Origin: an uncultured Acidobacteriota bacterium
GTDB taxonomy: Bacteria; Acidobacteriota; UBA6911; RPQK01; JAJDTT01
Direction of reading: 5' to 3'
DNA: 64,000 bases
Assembly: GCA_951812665.1 (NCBI GenBank)
Contig: CATOST010000005.1
Coordinates: 1 to 64,000, forward strand
The position numbers and the translations under genes are program-made. Within the stretch, counting starts at the first letter, position 1. Each line of letters starts with the position of its first letter. Of the stretch, positions 22,353-30,340 are shown piece by piece. Under the pieces are notes generated by a model. That model did no database searches. It saw only the letters and a program-made list of their open reading frames with translations, and was not told the DNA's origin.

Positions 22353-23603
22353 GTGATTTTCAGGTGGCATCCCGACGAATCGCCGCCTCAGATCGAGGCG
22401 CACAGCAAGGCAAAGCTCGATGTTTTGCGCAGCTACCTGCGCGCCTATCTCGACAGGCTGAACGTCAATCCTCATCGCGAGGAATTCAAGCTCGATCTTG
22501 TTGATGGCTTTGCCGGAGGGGGTACGTTTCGAGACGGCAAAGGCGTCGTGTCGGGGACCCCTTTAATCATGCTTGAGGAATCCGAAGAGGCAAGAGAGAG
22601 ACTGAACCGGCGGCGCACCAATCCTCTGCGTTTCGACTACAAGTACTACTTTGTCGACAAGGACTCTGCCCACATAGATCATCTCAAGAAAATCCTGGAT
22701 GAACGCGGTTACCACGTTGATGGGGAAAGGATCGTCGCTGTTAACAAACGGTTCGAAGAAGTAGCTGATGACATCATCGCGGAAATTCGCCGCCGACAAC
22801 CCCGCGCTGGACGCTCAATTTTTCTTCTTGACCAGACCGGATTCGCGCAGGTCGAGTTGGAACTCGTTGCTCGGATTTTTCGTAAGCTGCCAGCTGCGGA
22901 GGTCATACTTACGTTTGCTGCAGATGCGCTCATCAACTTTCTTGAGGAAACACCGTCGATCATCAAGGCAGTTGCTCCGATTGCTTTGCCGCAAGCACGA
23001 GTACGCGAGTTGATCGAGCAGCGAGATGGAGTAGGTGGCCGAGCCCTCGCTCAGAGAACGTTGTGTGATCATATTCGCACCAGAACGAGCGCGACTTATG
23101 ATACGCCTTTCTTTATCCGACCTCGTCGGTCACGCCGTGCATTGTGGTTCCTCCACCTATCAAGACATCCAACGGCCCGCGATGTAATGATTCAGCGCCA
23201 TTGGGAGATTTCAAATACATTCGAACACTACGGTCCCGGCGATTTCGGGATGCTGGGATGGGAAGGGCTGCTCTCCAAAACACTGCCTCTATTCCATTTT
23301 ACAGGGTTTGACGCAGAGCAATTGCGGGCGAATCTTTTGAATTCCCTGCCGGAGAAACTGTTCTGTCTGGTATCCGAACACCCAATCACCGTTGACACGA
23401 TGCGGCATATGTTTGCAAACAAGACGGCCGCTCGATTCTCGGATCTTGACGAGACGATCCTCCAACTTTCCCGGGAAAGAGAACTTAGAATTTTGGATCC
23501 CGATGGCAAAGTGCGCTCTCATTCTCTGAGACGCCTTCGGTCTTCCGATCAGATTGCACTTCCCGATACGCTGTTACTTCCCGGATTTTCCCGCCGCCGA
23601 TGA
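22353..23603 (+). CDS. tcmP: Three-Cys-motif partner protein TcmP
   Basis: 416 residues from GTG 22353, with ribosome site AAGGAGG (22337-22343) overlapping the stop of the DUF5131 gene. 'HSKAKLDVLRSYLRAYLDRL', 'EFKLDLVDGFAGGGTFRDGK' (methyltransferase-like glycine loop), 'YYFVDKDSAHIDHLKKIL' and 'GRSIFLLDQTGFAQVELELV' match TcmP (TIGR04474). The Rossmann-like loop and acidic 'FVDKD' suggest a SAM-methyltransferase-type fold. It is encoded with DUF5131 in many genomes, consistent with a two-protein complex. Codon use and GC here are lower than in the flanking core genes, a sign of transfer. Confidence 0.85.
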   Translation: MIFRWHPDESPPQIEAHSKAKLDVLRSYLRAYLDRLNVNPHREEFKLDLVDGFAGGGTFRDGKGVVSGTPLIMLEESEEARERLNRRRTNPLRFDYKYYFVDKDSAHIDHLKKILDERGYHVDGERIVAVNKRFEEVADDIIAEIRRRQPRAGRSIFLLDQTGFAQVELELVARIFRKLPAAEVILTFAADALINFLEETPSIIKAVAPIALPQARVRELIEQRDGVGGRALAQRTLCDHIRTRTSATYDTPFFIRPRRSRRALWFLHLSRHPTARDVMIQRHWEISNTFEHYGPGDFGMLGWEGLLSKTLPLFHFTGFDAEQLRANLLNSLPEKLFCLVSEHPITVDTMRHMFANKTAARFSDLDETILQLSRERELRILDPDGKVRSHSLRRLRSSDQIALPDTLLLPGFSRRR

Positions 23604-23769
23604 GATATAGAAAATTGGCAGTCGGATTTTCCAAGGAGCAAAAATGCCGACGTTCCTACCACCATGAGGCGCTTCGTGGAAGTTGTCGAGTTGCTCGCCA
23701 ACTCGGGGCTCGGCCACCTGAATCTCGGTGACTCGGGAGACACGTCGGGTTCTGGGAGGAAGGTTGGGA

Positions 23770-24054
23770 CTAGCCTGCTGACACCTGCTGTTCCACCGTT
23801 TCCAATGTCATACCGCAAACGATTTGAATGTCCTCCGTCAACCTCACCAGATAGTCGAGCGAGACGCTCAACTCGCTCGCTGCCTTGACCAACCCGTCCA
23901 GTAGCCGGGCCGAGTGTCCCGACTCCACATGGGAGATCATCGTGTGGTCGTTAAGATCGCCCAGGGCGGTCGCCAGATCCACCTGCCGTAGGCTGGCGTC
24001 GGCGGGTCTTCGCACTGGAGGACTTGAACGCCGATGTCGATTCTCTGGAGCCAT
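23770..24054 (-). CDS. XRE-family regulator (short, C-terminal part well preserved)
   Basis: About 94 residues if started at ATG 24054. 'LRQVDLATALGDLNDHTMIS' then 'HVESGHSARLLDGLVKAASE' and 'LSVSLDYLVRLTED' is a standard HTH_3 domain: recognition helix 'TMISHVESG', then 'LLDGLVKAA...SLDYL'. The N-terminal helix ('RPADAS' before LRQVDL) is atypical and the start uncertain, so the gene may be damaged at its 5' end. It is convergent with TcmP, and may regulate the cassette. The tail after 'RLTED' is not conserved in sense. Confidence 0.6.
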   Translation of the reverse strand: MAPENRHRRSSPPVRRPADASLRQVDLATALGDLNDHTMISHVESGHSARLLDGLVKAASELSVSLDYLVRLTEDIQIVCGMTLETVEQQVSAG

Positions 24055-24452
24055 GGTACGATTTGCCCCACGGCGAAATCCTCCTCCCACTGAAGGACCT
24101 CGACTTCGAGGCTCAGTGTACCCTCCGATCTCCTGAACCGCTCGCAGTGCTGGGAATCAGGCAACCCCCGAATCTCCCGGCATCCGGCACAGGTCCGTTC
24201 GAAGCTCATGAGGGTGACCGAGATGCAGGCTCGCAGGCTTCACCGCAGCGGGAACAGTCTCTCTGGAAATTCCGATGGCCGCAGTCCGGACAGCGGTAAG
24301 CGCGCCGGGCGCGGAGCCTCTCCACCGCCTGCCTCCTGAGCGGACAGAAAAAGGGGACAGTCAATTTTCCCGCTCACGTTCTGCGTTCGTTCTGCGTTTT
24401 CAAGACTGTCCCTTTCTGTTTGGTCCCTTTCTGTTTGCGTGTTTGCGCGCGT
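24055..24452. other. Right border region of the island: no clear gene, repeats at its end
   Basis: A minus-strand frame starting at 24209 ('MSFERTCAGCREIRGLPD') is open for 90 codons but has no recognisable family. The last 105 bp hold the 'gggacagtc' repeats and low-complexity 'ttctgcgttcgttctgcgtt'. Confidence 0.4.
24347..24437. repeat. Paired 'gggacagtc' repeats at the right island border
   Basis: 'agaaaaaggggacagtcaat' (24347 on) is followed by the inverted form 'aagactgtccctttctgttt' (from ~24402) and another 'ggtccctttctgttt'. The arms would fold on each other. The left border at 16876 carries the same motif. Confidence 0.65.
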
Positions 24453-24533
24453 GTGCTGCTCTGGGCCTGCTCCACCATTATGCTCCTCTTCGCCGTCTAC
24501 TACGTGGCCAAGAGGCTCGGGTTCGGCGCCTGA
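24453..24533 (+). pseudogene. 3' remnant of a second Nramp-like gene
   Basis: Translates as 'VLLWACSTIMLLFAVYYVAK' then 'RLGFGA' and stop, nearly the same as the end of the intact Nramp protein (residues ~424-449; V to I once). Nothing of the rest of the transporter is present upstream, where the island border repeat stands. Confidence 0.85.
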
Positions 24534-24742
24534 CCGCCGGTCTCGTGAGACCTACTCGGCTGGTTTTCTGAAAACGACGATGTGCTGGCGGGGCAGGTGG
24601 TCCAGCGTCTCAGCCCAGACCAGGGGATGCACCGAAATCTCGCGCCGGACCTGATCCTGGCTCATCTTGTGGAGCCGGAGAATAGGAACCGTGGGGTCCT
24701 CGGCCCGGTACTCCACCAGGACCAGGCGCCCACCCCGCTTCA
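24453..24742. repeat. Right copy of the ~300-bp direct duplication flanking the island
   Basis: 24453-24533 repeats the last 81 bp of the Nramp gene, including 'KRLGFGA' and its stop. 24552-24742 is the 3' part of the intact methyltransferase. The offset to the left copy is constant (7924 bp) through the Nramp part and 7920 bp in the methyltransferase part, so a 4-bp indel lies between. Confidence 0.85.
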
Positions 24743-25271
24743 GCCCCCGGTGAATTCCCCGGATCATCTCCCAGGGATGGGAGAACTCGTGGTAGACGTC
24801 CACCAGGAGGGCGAGGTCCACACTCTCCGGAGAAAGACCCGGGTCCTGGATGGTCCCGCGGATGGGCTCCACATTTTCGATCTTCCTCTGGGCGGCGCGG
24901 CGGCGGATGATCTGAAGCATCTCGTCCTGGATGTCGACGGCCAGCACCCGCCCGCCGGCTCCCACCCTCTGGGCGAGGCGAAAGGCAAAATATCCCGATC
25001 CAGCCCCGATGTCGGCGACGGTCATTCCCGTCAAGGTTCCCAGGGAGTCCAACAGCGCCTCGGGGGCCTCTTCAACCTCCCGCTCCGGGCGATCCAGCCA
25101 GGAAGCGCCCTGGTGGCCCATGACCCGGGAGATCTCCCGGCCCATGTAGAACTTGCCGGTTCCATGGGGATCGGTGCTGGTCCGGTGCTCGTAACGGGGC
25201 GGTTCCGCACCGGCAACGTAGGGAAGCAGCAGGAGGAGGCAGGCAAAGAGTGGAAGAGGAGTCGATTTCAT
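24552..25271 (-). CDS. Exported class I SAM-dependent methyltransferase
   Basis: 239 residues with a signal peptide ('MKSTPLPLFACLLLLLPYVA' then GAEPPR). Motif I 'GMTVADIGAGSGYFAFRLAQ', motif II-like 'GGRVLAVDIQDEMLQIIRRR', 'SVDLALLVDVYHEFSHPWEM' and 'RGLKRGGRLVLVEYRAEDPT' are the standard Methyltransf_11/25 fold. A secreted SAM methyltransferase is odd, since SAM is cytosolic, but this family with a leader is repeatedly seen in Acidobacteriota and Planctomycetota. It converges on the Nramp remnant and is divergent from the DUF1501 operon. A truncated paralogue lies at 16632-16829. Target unknown. Confidence 0.85.
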   Translation of the reverse strand: MKSTPLPLFACLLLLLPYVAGAEPPRYEHRTSTDPHGTGKFYMGREISRVMGHQGASWLDRPEREVEEAPEALLDSLGTLTGMTVADIGAGSGYFAFRLAQRVGAGGRVLAVDIQDEMLQIIRRRAAQRKIENVEPIRGTIQDPGLSPESVDLALLVDVYHEFSHPWEMIRGIHRGLKRGGRLVLVEYRAEDPTVPILRLHKMSQDQVRREISVHPLVWAETLDHLPRQHIVVFRKPAE

Positions 25272-25467
25272 GACACGCGAGTTTATCAGCAGACGGGACG
25301 CCGGGAGGTTGAACAGAGAAGGGAATTGGCCCTAGAGGGGCTGTTCGACAGTCCTTCGCACGGTTGATTTGGCCAGGGGGCTACGGTATAAATTTTCTAA
25401 GACCGCTGGGGAAACGGCAGCCCCGGAACCGGATCCACAGGCGGTTTATCGAATCGGGAGGAATTCC

Positions 25468-26844
25468 ATGCTGAGACTCGACGCCGACAAGCCCGTATCC
25501 TTCTGCGACGGTTTCAACCGGCGCGACTTCTTCCACATCGGGGCGCTTTCCGGGTTGGGACTCAGTCTGGTCGATCTTTACAGCCTGAAGGCACTGGGGT
25601 CCGTCGATGCCGAGAAGGACCCCATGAACTGCATCTTTCTCTTCCTGGTCGGCGGTCCCAGCCAGTTGGACACCTGGGACATGAAGCCGGATGCGCCCGC
25701 CGAGATCCGGGGTCCGTTCAAACCCATTCCCACCAACGTGGACGGGATCCGGATCAGCGAGATCTTCCCGCGGATGGCGGGGCACGCCGACAAGTTTTCA
25801 CTGGTTCGGAGCCTCTACCACGATGCGGCTGCGGTGCATGACACGGGACATCAGATGATGCAGACCGGCCGCCTTTTTCAAGCCGGCGTGGAGCACCCGC
25901 ACGCCGGCTGCGTCATCAACAAGCTCCGGGGCCCGCGTGGGGCCCTGCCGGCCCACGTCCTGATCCCCCGTCCCATCGGCAAGACCGGTGGCAACATGCC
26001 CCACGGCCAGGACGCCGGGTACCTGGGCCGGGGGCTCGACCCCTTTGTCCTCAACAGCGACCCGTCGCTGCCCGATTTCAAGGTGCGGGACCTCCTGCCT
26101 CCCGACTACATCTCCGCAAGTCGTCTGAACCGGCGCCGTAACCTGAGAGAGATCGTGGACGGGGTGGTGGGCAATTTCGAGAACAGTGACGACGCCCGGC
26201 TGCTGGATTCCAGTTTCCATCAGGCCTATACCCTGATTTCCTCGTCAAGCGCCCGGGAGGCGTTCGACATCAACCTGGAAGACAATGCGGTCCGAGACCG
26301 TTACGGCCGCAACAAGTTCGGACAGAGCTGCCTGCTGGCCCGGCGGCTGGTGGAGCGGGGCGTCCGGTTCGTCACGGTCAACATGTTCGAGACCGTCTTC
26401 AACGAGATCACCTGGGACATCCACGGATCGGCCCCCTTCAGCCCCATCAGTTGCTACTCCGATCTTGTCGGTCCCATGTTTGACAACGGTTTCTCCTCCC
26501 TGGTGGAGGACCTGCAGGACCGCGGGATGTTGGAGAACACGCTGATCGTGGCCATGGGCGAGTTCGGCCGCACCCCCAAGATCAACCCGGCCGGAGGTCG
26601 CGATCACTGGCCCGGTTGCTGGTCCACGGTTTTCGCCGGCGGAGGCATCCAGGGCGGACGGGTCGTGGGCGAGTCGGATGAGATCGGAGCCCTGCCCAAG
26701 GATCGTCCGGTGACCCCGTCAGAGGTCGTGGCCACCGTCTACCACCTGCTCGGCGTGGACCTGGAGACGGAGTTGGACGGGCCCGGCGGACGGCCCGTGC
26801 CCATCGTGGATTACAATGTCGAGCCCATCTACGAGTTGATCTGA
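25468..26844 (+). CDS. DUF1501 family protein with Tat-like signal
   Basis: 458 residues from ATG 25468, placed by the ribosome site 'cgggaggaattcc'; an open frame to 25369 exists but lacks a start signal. The N-terminus has a Tat-type 'FNRRDFFHIGALSGLGLSLV'. Then 'NCIFLFLVGGPSQLDTWDMK', 'VRSLYHDAAAVHDTGHQMMQ', 'HPHAGCVINKLRGPRGALPA', 'NTLIVAMGEFGRTPKINPAG' and 'GRDHWPGCWSTVFAGGGIQG': the DUF1501 (sulfatase-like) core, with acidic and His positions that may bind metal. First gene of the operon with PSD1, cytochrome-WD40, PPC and aminotransferase genes. Family function is not established. Confidence 0.9.
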   Translation: MLRLDADKPVSFCDGFNRRDFFHIGALSGLGLSLVDLYSLKALGSVDAEKDPMNCIFLFLVGGPSQLDTWDMKPDAPAEIRGPFKPIPTNVDGIRISEIFPRMAGHADKFSLVRSLYHDAAAVHDTGHQMMQTGRLFQAGVEHPHAGCVINKLRGPRGALPAHVLIPRPIGKTGGNMPHGQDAGYLGRGLDPFVLNSDPSLPDFKVRDLLPPDYISASRLNRRRNLREIVDGVVGNFENSDDARLLDSSFHQAYTLISSSSAREAFDINLEDNAVRDRYGRNKFGQSCLLARRLVERGVRFVTVNMFETVFNEITWDIHGSAPFSPISCYSDLVGPMFDNGFSSLVEDLQDRGMLENTLIVAMGEFGRTPKINPAGGRDHWPGCWSTVFAGGGIQGGRVVGESDEIGALPKDRPVTPSEVVATVYHLLGVDLETELDGPGGRPVPIVDYNVEPIYELI

Positions 26845-26848
26845 GGTC

Positions 26849-29005
26849 GTGACCAAGCGGTCGCCATTCCTCCCGCTGTTTCTCCTGTCCTTTGCCGTCT
26901 TGCAGGCGGCTCCGGATTCCCCCAGCTTCCGGAACGACGTCCTGCCGATTCTGAGCAAGGCGGGATGCAATTCGGGTCCCTGTCACGGCGCTCTGGCGGG
27001 GAAGAACGGGTTTCGGCTCTCGCTTCGCGGATACGATCCGGTCACGGATTACTTTTCCCTCACCCGAGAGGCGCTGGGCCGCAGACTGGTCAAGATGGCT
27101 CCCGCCCGGAGCCTGATCCTCCTGAAGCCGACCCTGACCCTTCCCCACGGAGGAGGAAAACGCTTCGACGTCGACTCTCCCGAATACCGGGTGATCGCGG
27201 ACTGGATCGCGTCGGGAGCGCCGGCCCCGAATCCCGAAGATCCGGTGATCGAGACCATTGAGGTAAGCCCCGAGCAGATTCTGCTTCAGAAACCCGGTGA
27301 CACGGTTCAGATCTCGGTGCAGGCCCGATTCTCGGACGGGACTTCCCGGGAGGTGACGCGCCAGACGAAATTCAGTTCCACCAATGAAGGCGTCGTGGCC
27401 GTGGGCGATCGTGGTCTGGCCACCGCCAAGGGCCATGGTGAGGGTGCGGTCTCCGTGTGGTACTCCAGCAAAGTGGCCTTCTCCCGCGTGACGGTGCCTC
27501 ATGAACGCCAACTGGGCCCCGAAGTCTTCGGGCAGGCTCCCCGCAACAACAGGGTGGACGACTTGGTTCTGGCCAAACTCCGCGAGCTGCGGATTCCTCC
27601 CTCCCCGCTGTGCGACGACACCACCTTCATCCGAAGGGTCTATTTGGACACGCTCGGAGTGTTGCCGAGCCGGCGGGATCTGAGCCGGTTTCTTGCGGAT
27701 ACGCGCAGTGACCGGCGGGCGCGCCTGATCGATGCGGTCCTGGACCGCCCCGAGTACGTGGACTACTGGACCTACAAGTGGTCCGACCTGCTCCTGGTCT
27801 CCAGCCGCAAGCTGGAACCGGCCGCCATGTGGTCCTACTACGACTGGATCCGGAACGGGGTGGCGCAGAACCGTCCTTGGGACCGGTTCATCGAAGATCT
27901 GGTCACGGCCACCGGAAGCAATCTGGAGAACGGGGCCGTCAACTACTGGCTGATCCACCAGCAACCCCAGGAGATCACGGAGAACCTGAGCCAGGCGTTT
28001 CTGGGGATCTCCCTAACCTGTGCCCGCTGTCACAATCACCCCTTGGAGAAGTGGACCCAGGATCAGTACTACGGGATGGCCAACCTGGTCTCCCGCGTTC
28101 GTCTCAAGAACGGTCAGGCCGCAGGCGAGGTCACCCTGGTCCCGCGGCCGGTGGGAGAGGTCAACCATCCCCGCCTGGGGCGGCCCATGCCGCCGCAGCC
28201 TCTGGACGGCGAGTCGTTGGGGCTGGACGATCCGGCCGATCGGCGGCAGCACCTGGCGCGCTGGTTGGTGGGCAGCGAACACTTCGCCCGAAGCCTGGTC
28301 AATCGGGTCTGGGCCCATTTCTTCGGGCGGGGCATCGTGGACCCGGAGGACGATCTCAGGGCCACCAACCCGGCGTCCAACGAGGCTCTCCTCTCGGCTC
28401 TGACCCGGGATTTCATGGACAACGGCCACGACGTCAAGCGTCTGATCCGAACCATTCTGAACTCGGCCACCTATCAACTCTCCTCCCAGGCCAATGCGGC
28501 CAATGGAAACGACGAAGAGTACTTCTCCCACCATCGGAGCCGGCGGTTGCCGGCCGAGGTGGTGCTCGACGCCATCTCCCAGGTCACGGAAATCCCCGAG
28601 GAGTTCAAAGGCTATCCCCTCGGGACCCGGGCACTCCAGTTGCCCGAAACCCAGGTCGAGTCCTACTTCCTCGACTCCTTCGGGCGTCCGCCGCGGCTGT
28701 CCTCCGGGGCCGATGAACGCAAGGGCGATGCCAACGTGGCTCAGGTCCTCCACCTGATCAACGGAGGGACGCTGAACCGGAAGCTGAGGGCGGAAGGAGG
28801 CGCCGTCGATCAGTTTCTGGAGCTGGAGCTCCCGGCTTCGGAACTGGTGGAGCAGGTCTATGAGACGGCCCTGTCACGGCGGCCGAGCCGGCCTGAAGTC
28901 ACCCGGCTGGTCGCGGCCCTGGACTTGGACCAGGCCAGCCGTGAGGGCATCGAGGACCTGTTCTGGGCCGTCCTGACCAGCAAGGAATTTCTGTTCACTC
29001 ACTGA
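26849..29005 (+). CDS. Planctomycete-type cytochrome protein: PSCyt + BIG2 + DUF1549/DUF1553 (PSD1)
   Basis: 718 residues from GTG 26849, four bases after the DUF1501 stop. Signal peptide 'SPFLPLFLLSFAVLQ'. Residue ~40 has a c-type-like haem motif 'GCNSGPCHGALAGKNGF'. A BIG2 (bacterial Ig-like) domain follows ('VSPEQILLQKPGDTVQISVQ' to 'WYSSKVAFSRVTVP'). Then DUF1549 ('FIRRVYLDTLGVLPSRRDLS', 'CARCHNHPLEKWTQDQYYGM' with a second CxxCH) and DUF1553 ('LVNRVWAHFFGRGIVDPEDD', 'HDVKRLIRTILNSATYQLSS'). Its partner in DUF1501/PSD1 pairs is the preceding gene. A role in periplasmic electron transfer linked to polysaccharide or sulfate-ester use is proposed for such pairs, without proof. Confidence 0.9.
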   Translation: MTKRSPFLPLFLLSFAVLQAAPDSPSFRNDVLPILSKAGCNSGPCHGALAGKNGFRLSLRGYDPVTDYFSLTREALGRRLVKMAPARSLILLKPTLTLPHGGGKRFDVDSPEYRVIADWIASGAPAPNPEDPVIETIEVSPEQILLQKPGDTVQISVQARFSDGTSREVTRQTKFSSTNEGVVAVGDRGLATAKGHGEGAVSVWYSSKVAFSRVTVPHERQLGPEVFGQAPRNNRVDDLVLAKLRELRIPPSPLCDDTTFIRRVYLDTLGVLPSRRDLSRFLADTRSDRRARLIDAVLDRPEYVDYWTYKWSDLLLVSSRKLEPAAMWSYYDWIRNGVAQNRPWDRFIEDLVTATGSNLENGAVNYWLIHQQPQEITENLSQAFLGISLTCARCHNHPLEKWTQDQYYGMANLVSRVRLKNGQAAGEVTLVPRPVGEVNHPRLGRPMPPQPLDGESLGLDDPADRRQHLARWLVGSEHFARSLVNRVWAHFFGRGIVDPEDDLRATNPASNEALLSALTRDFMDNGHDVKRLIRTILNSATYQLSSQANAANGNDEEYFSHHRSRRLPAEVVLDAISQVTEIPEEFKGYPLGTRALQLPETQVESYFLDSFGRPPRLSSGADERKGDANVAQVLHLINGGTLNRKLRAEGGAVDQFLELELPASELVEQVYETALSRRPSRPEVTRLVAALDLDQASREGIEDLFWAVLTSKEFLFTH

Positions 29006-29029
29006 TCCACCGCGGGGCGGAAATTGTAC

Positions 29030-30328
29030 ATGGGCGTCCTTTCTTCCGGTCCGGCCTCTCTGGCCGGGTTTCTACTCTTGGCCGCGACGGCCTCGGGGAG
29101 CGCCGGAGGCCGGAGCGAACCGGCGCCGGCGGAGGCCGCCAGCAAAATCCTGGCCCGCGAGTGTTACTCCTGCCACAACCAGGTGAAGCGGTCGGGCTCC
29201 TTGAGCCTCCACACCTACCGGACCCTCATGAAGGGGGGCAACAAGGGTCCCGCGCTGGTCCCGGGTCGGAGCGATGAGAGTCGGATGATCCAGATGGTGG
29301 AGGGCCTGCTGGAGCCCATCATGCCCGAGGACGGGTTCCTTGCCGAGCCGGATATCGAAGTGCTTCGAGCCTGGGTCGACGCCGGCGCCCCGCCCTGGGA
29401 GGGGGATCTGGGAAGGATGCGCCTGGAGCGGCTTCCCGACATCCGTCCCGCCGAAACGGTCCGGCCGGAAGTAGCGAGTCTGGCTTTTCATCCCGGCGGA
29501 ACCATGGTCGCCGCGGGCAGCTACCGGGAGGTCCGGCTGCTCCGGCCCGGGGGAGAAGTCCAGGCCCGGCTGACCGGATTGGCCGAGACGGTGCGTTCCG
29601 TCGTCTTCAGTCCGGATGGGTCGCAGTTGGCCTCGGGGGCCGGAATGCCGTCCCGCTTCGGAGAGGTCAAGATCTGGGACCCGGCCGCCCGGGAGCTGGT
29701 CCGAGGCTGGGAAGGCCACACCGATTGCATCTACTCGGTGGCATTCAGTCCCGACGGGTCGGTGCTGGCCACGGCCAGCTACGATCGCCTGATCAAATTG
29801 TGGGAGGTGAAGACGGGCCGGGAGATCCGAACCATCTCCGGACACGTGGATGCGGTCTATTCGTTGGCCTTCAATCCCGCGGGCGACCGTCTGGCCTCGG
29901 CTTCGGCCGACCGCACGGTCAAAGTCTGGGACGTCGCCAGCGGACGGCAGTTGGGGACGCCACTCTCAGGATCGACGGCCGAACTCTTCACCATGGCGTT
30001 CTACCCGGGCGGACGCCGGATCGCCGCCGCCGGCACCGACAAGATGATTCGGATCTGGGATCTGGGCGCGGACGGAGGCACCCTGGCCGCTTCCGTCTTC
30101 TCCCATGACGGTCCGGTCATCGACCTCTCTCTGACGCCGGATGGGAACACCCTGATTTCGGCCGGCGCCGACGGACGAGTCAAATTCTGGGACGCCCTCT
30201 CCCTGGAGGAAAGGAAGGCGCTGGAGGCTCAGCCGGACACGGTCCTGGCCTTGGCCGTCAGTCCCTCCGGCGAGACTTTGGCCGTGGGCCGCTATGATGG
30301 GATCGTCGTCTTCGAGCCGATACCATAG
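29030..30328 (+). CDS. Cytochrome c-like (PSCyt1) + WD40 repeat protein
   Basis: 432 residues from ATG 29030 (a TTG at 29024 is in frame). Signal peptide 'GPASLAGFLLLAATASGSAG', then a PSCyt1-type haem site 'ILARECYSCHNQVKRSGSLS' and 'GPALVPGRSDESRMIQMVEG' with 'MPEDG' as distal ligand region. From residue ~145 come about seven WD40 repeats, e.g. 'GHTDCIYSVAFSPDGSVLAT', 'GHVDAVYSLAFNPAGDRLAS' and 'SADRTVKVWDVASG'. It is the third gene of the plus-strand operon, 24 bp after PSD1. Probably a periplasmic protein pairing a cytochrome domain with a scaffold propeller. Confidence 0.9.
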   Translation: MGVLSSGPASLAGFLLLAATASGSAGGRSEPAPAEAASKILARECYSCHNQVKRSGSLSLHTYRTLMKGGNKGPALVPGRSDESRMIQMVEGLLEPIMPEDGFLAEPDIEVLRAWVDAGAPPWEGDLGRMRLERLPDIRPAETVRPEVASLAFHPGGTMVAAGSYREVRLLRPGGEVQARLTGLAETVRSVVFSPDGSQLASGAGMPSRFGEVKIWDPAARELVRGWEGHTDCIYSVAFSPDGSVLATASYDRLIKLWEVKTGREIRTISGHVDAVYSLAFNPAGDRLASASADRTVKVWDVASGRQLGTPLSGSTAELFTMAFYPGGRRIAAAGTDKMIRIWDLGADGGTLAASVFSHDGPVIDLSLTPDGNTLISAGADGRVKFWDALSLEERKALEAQPDTVLALAVSPSGETLAVGRYDGIVVFEPIP

Positions 30329-30340
30329 CCGAGCAAGCCA

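Noticed and set aside
23937..24209. 90-codon minus frame 'MSFERTCAGC...'
   Set aside because: Overlaps the XRE gene in another frame and matches no family I know.
26582..27964. 460-codon minus-strand frame
   Set aside because: Antisense shadow of DUF1501 and PSD1.
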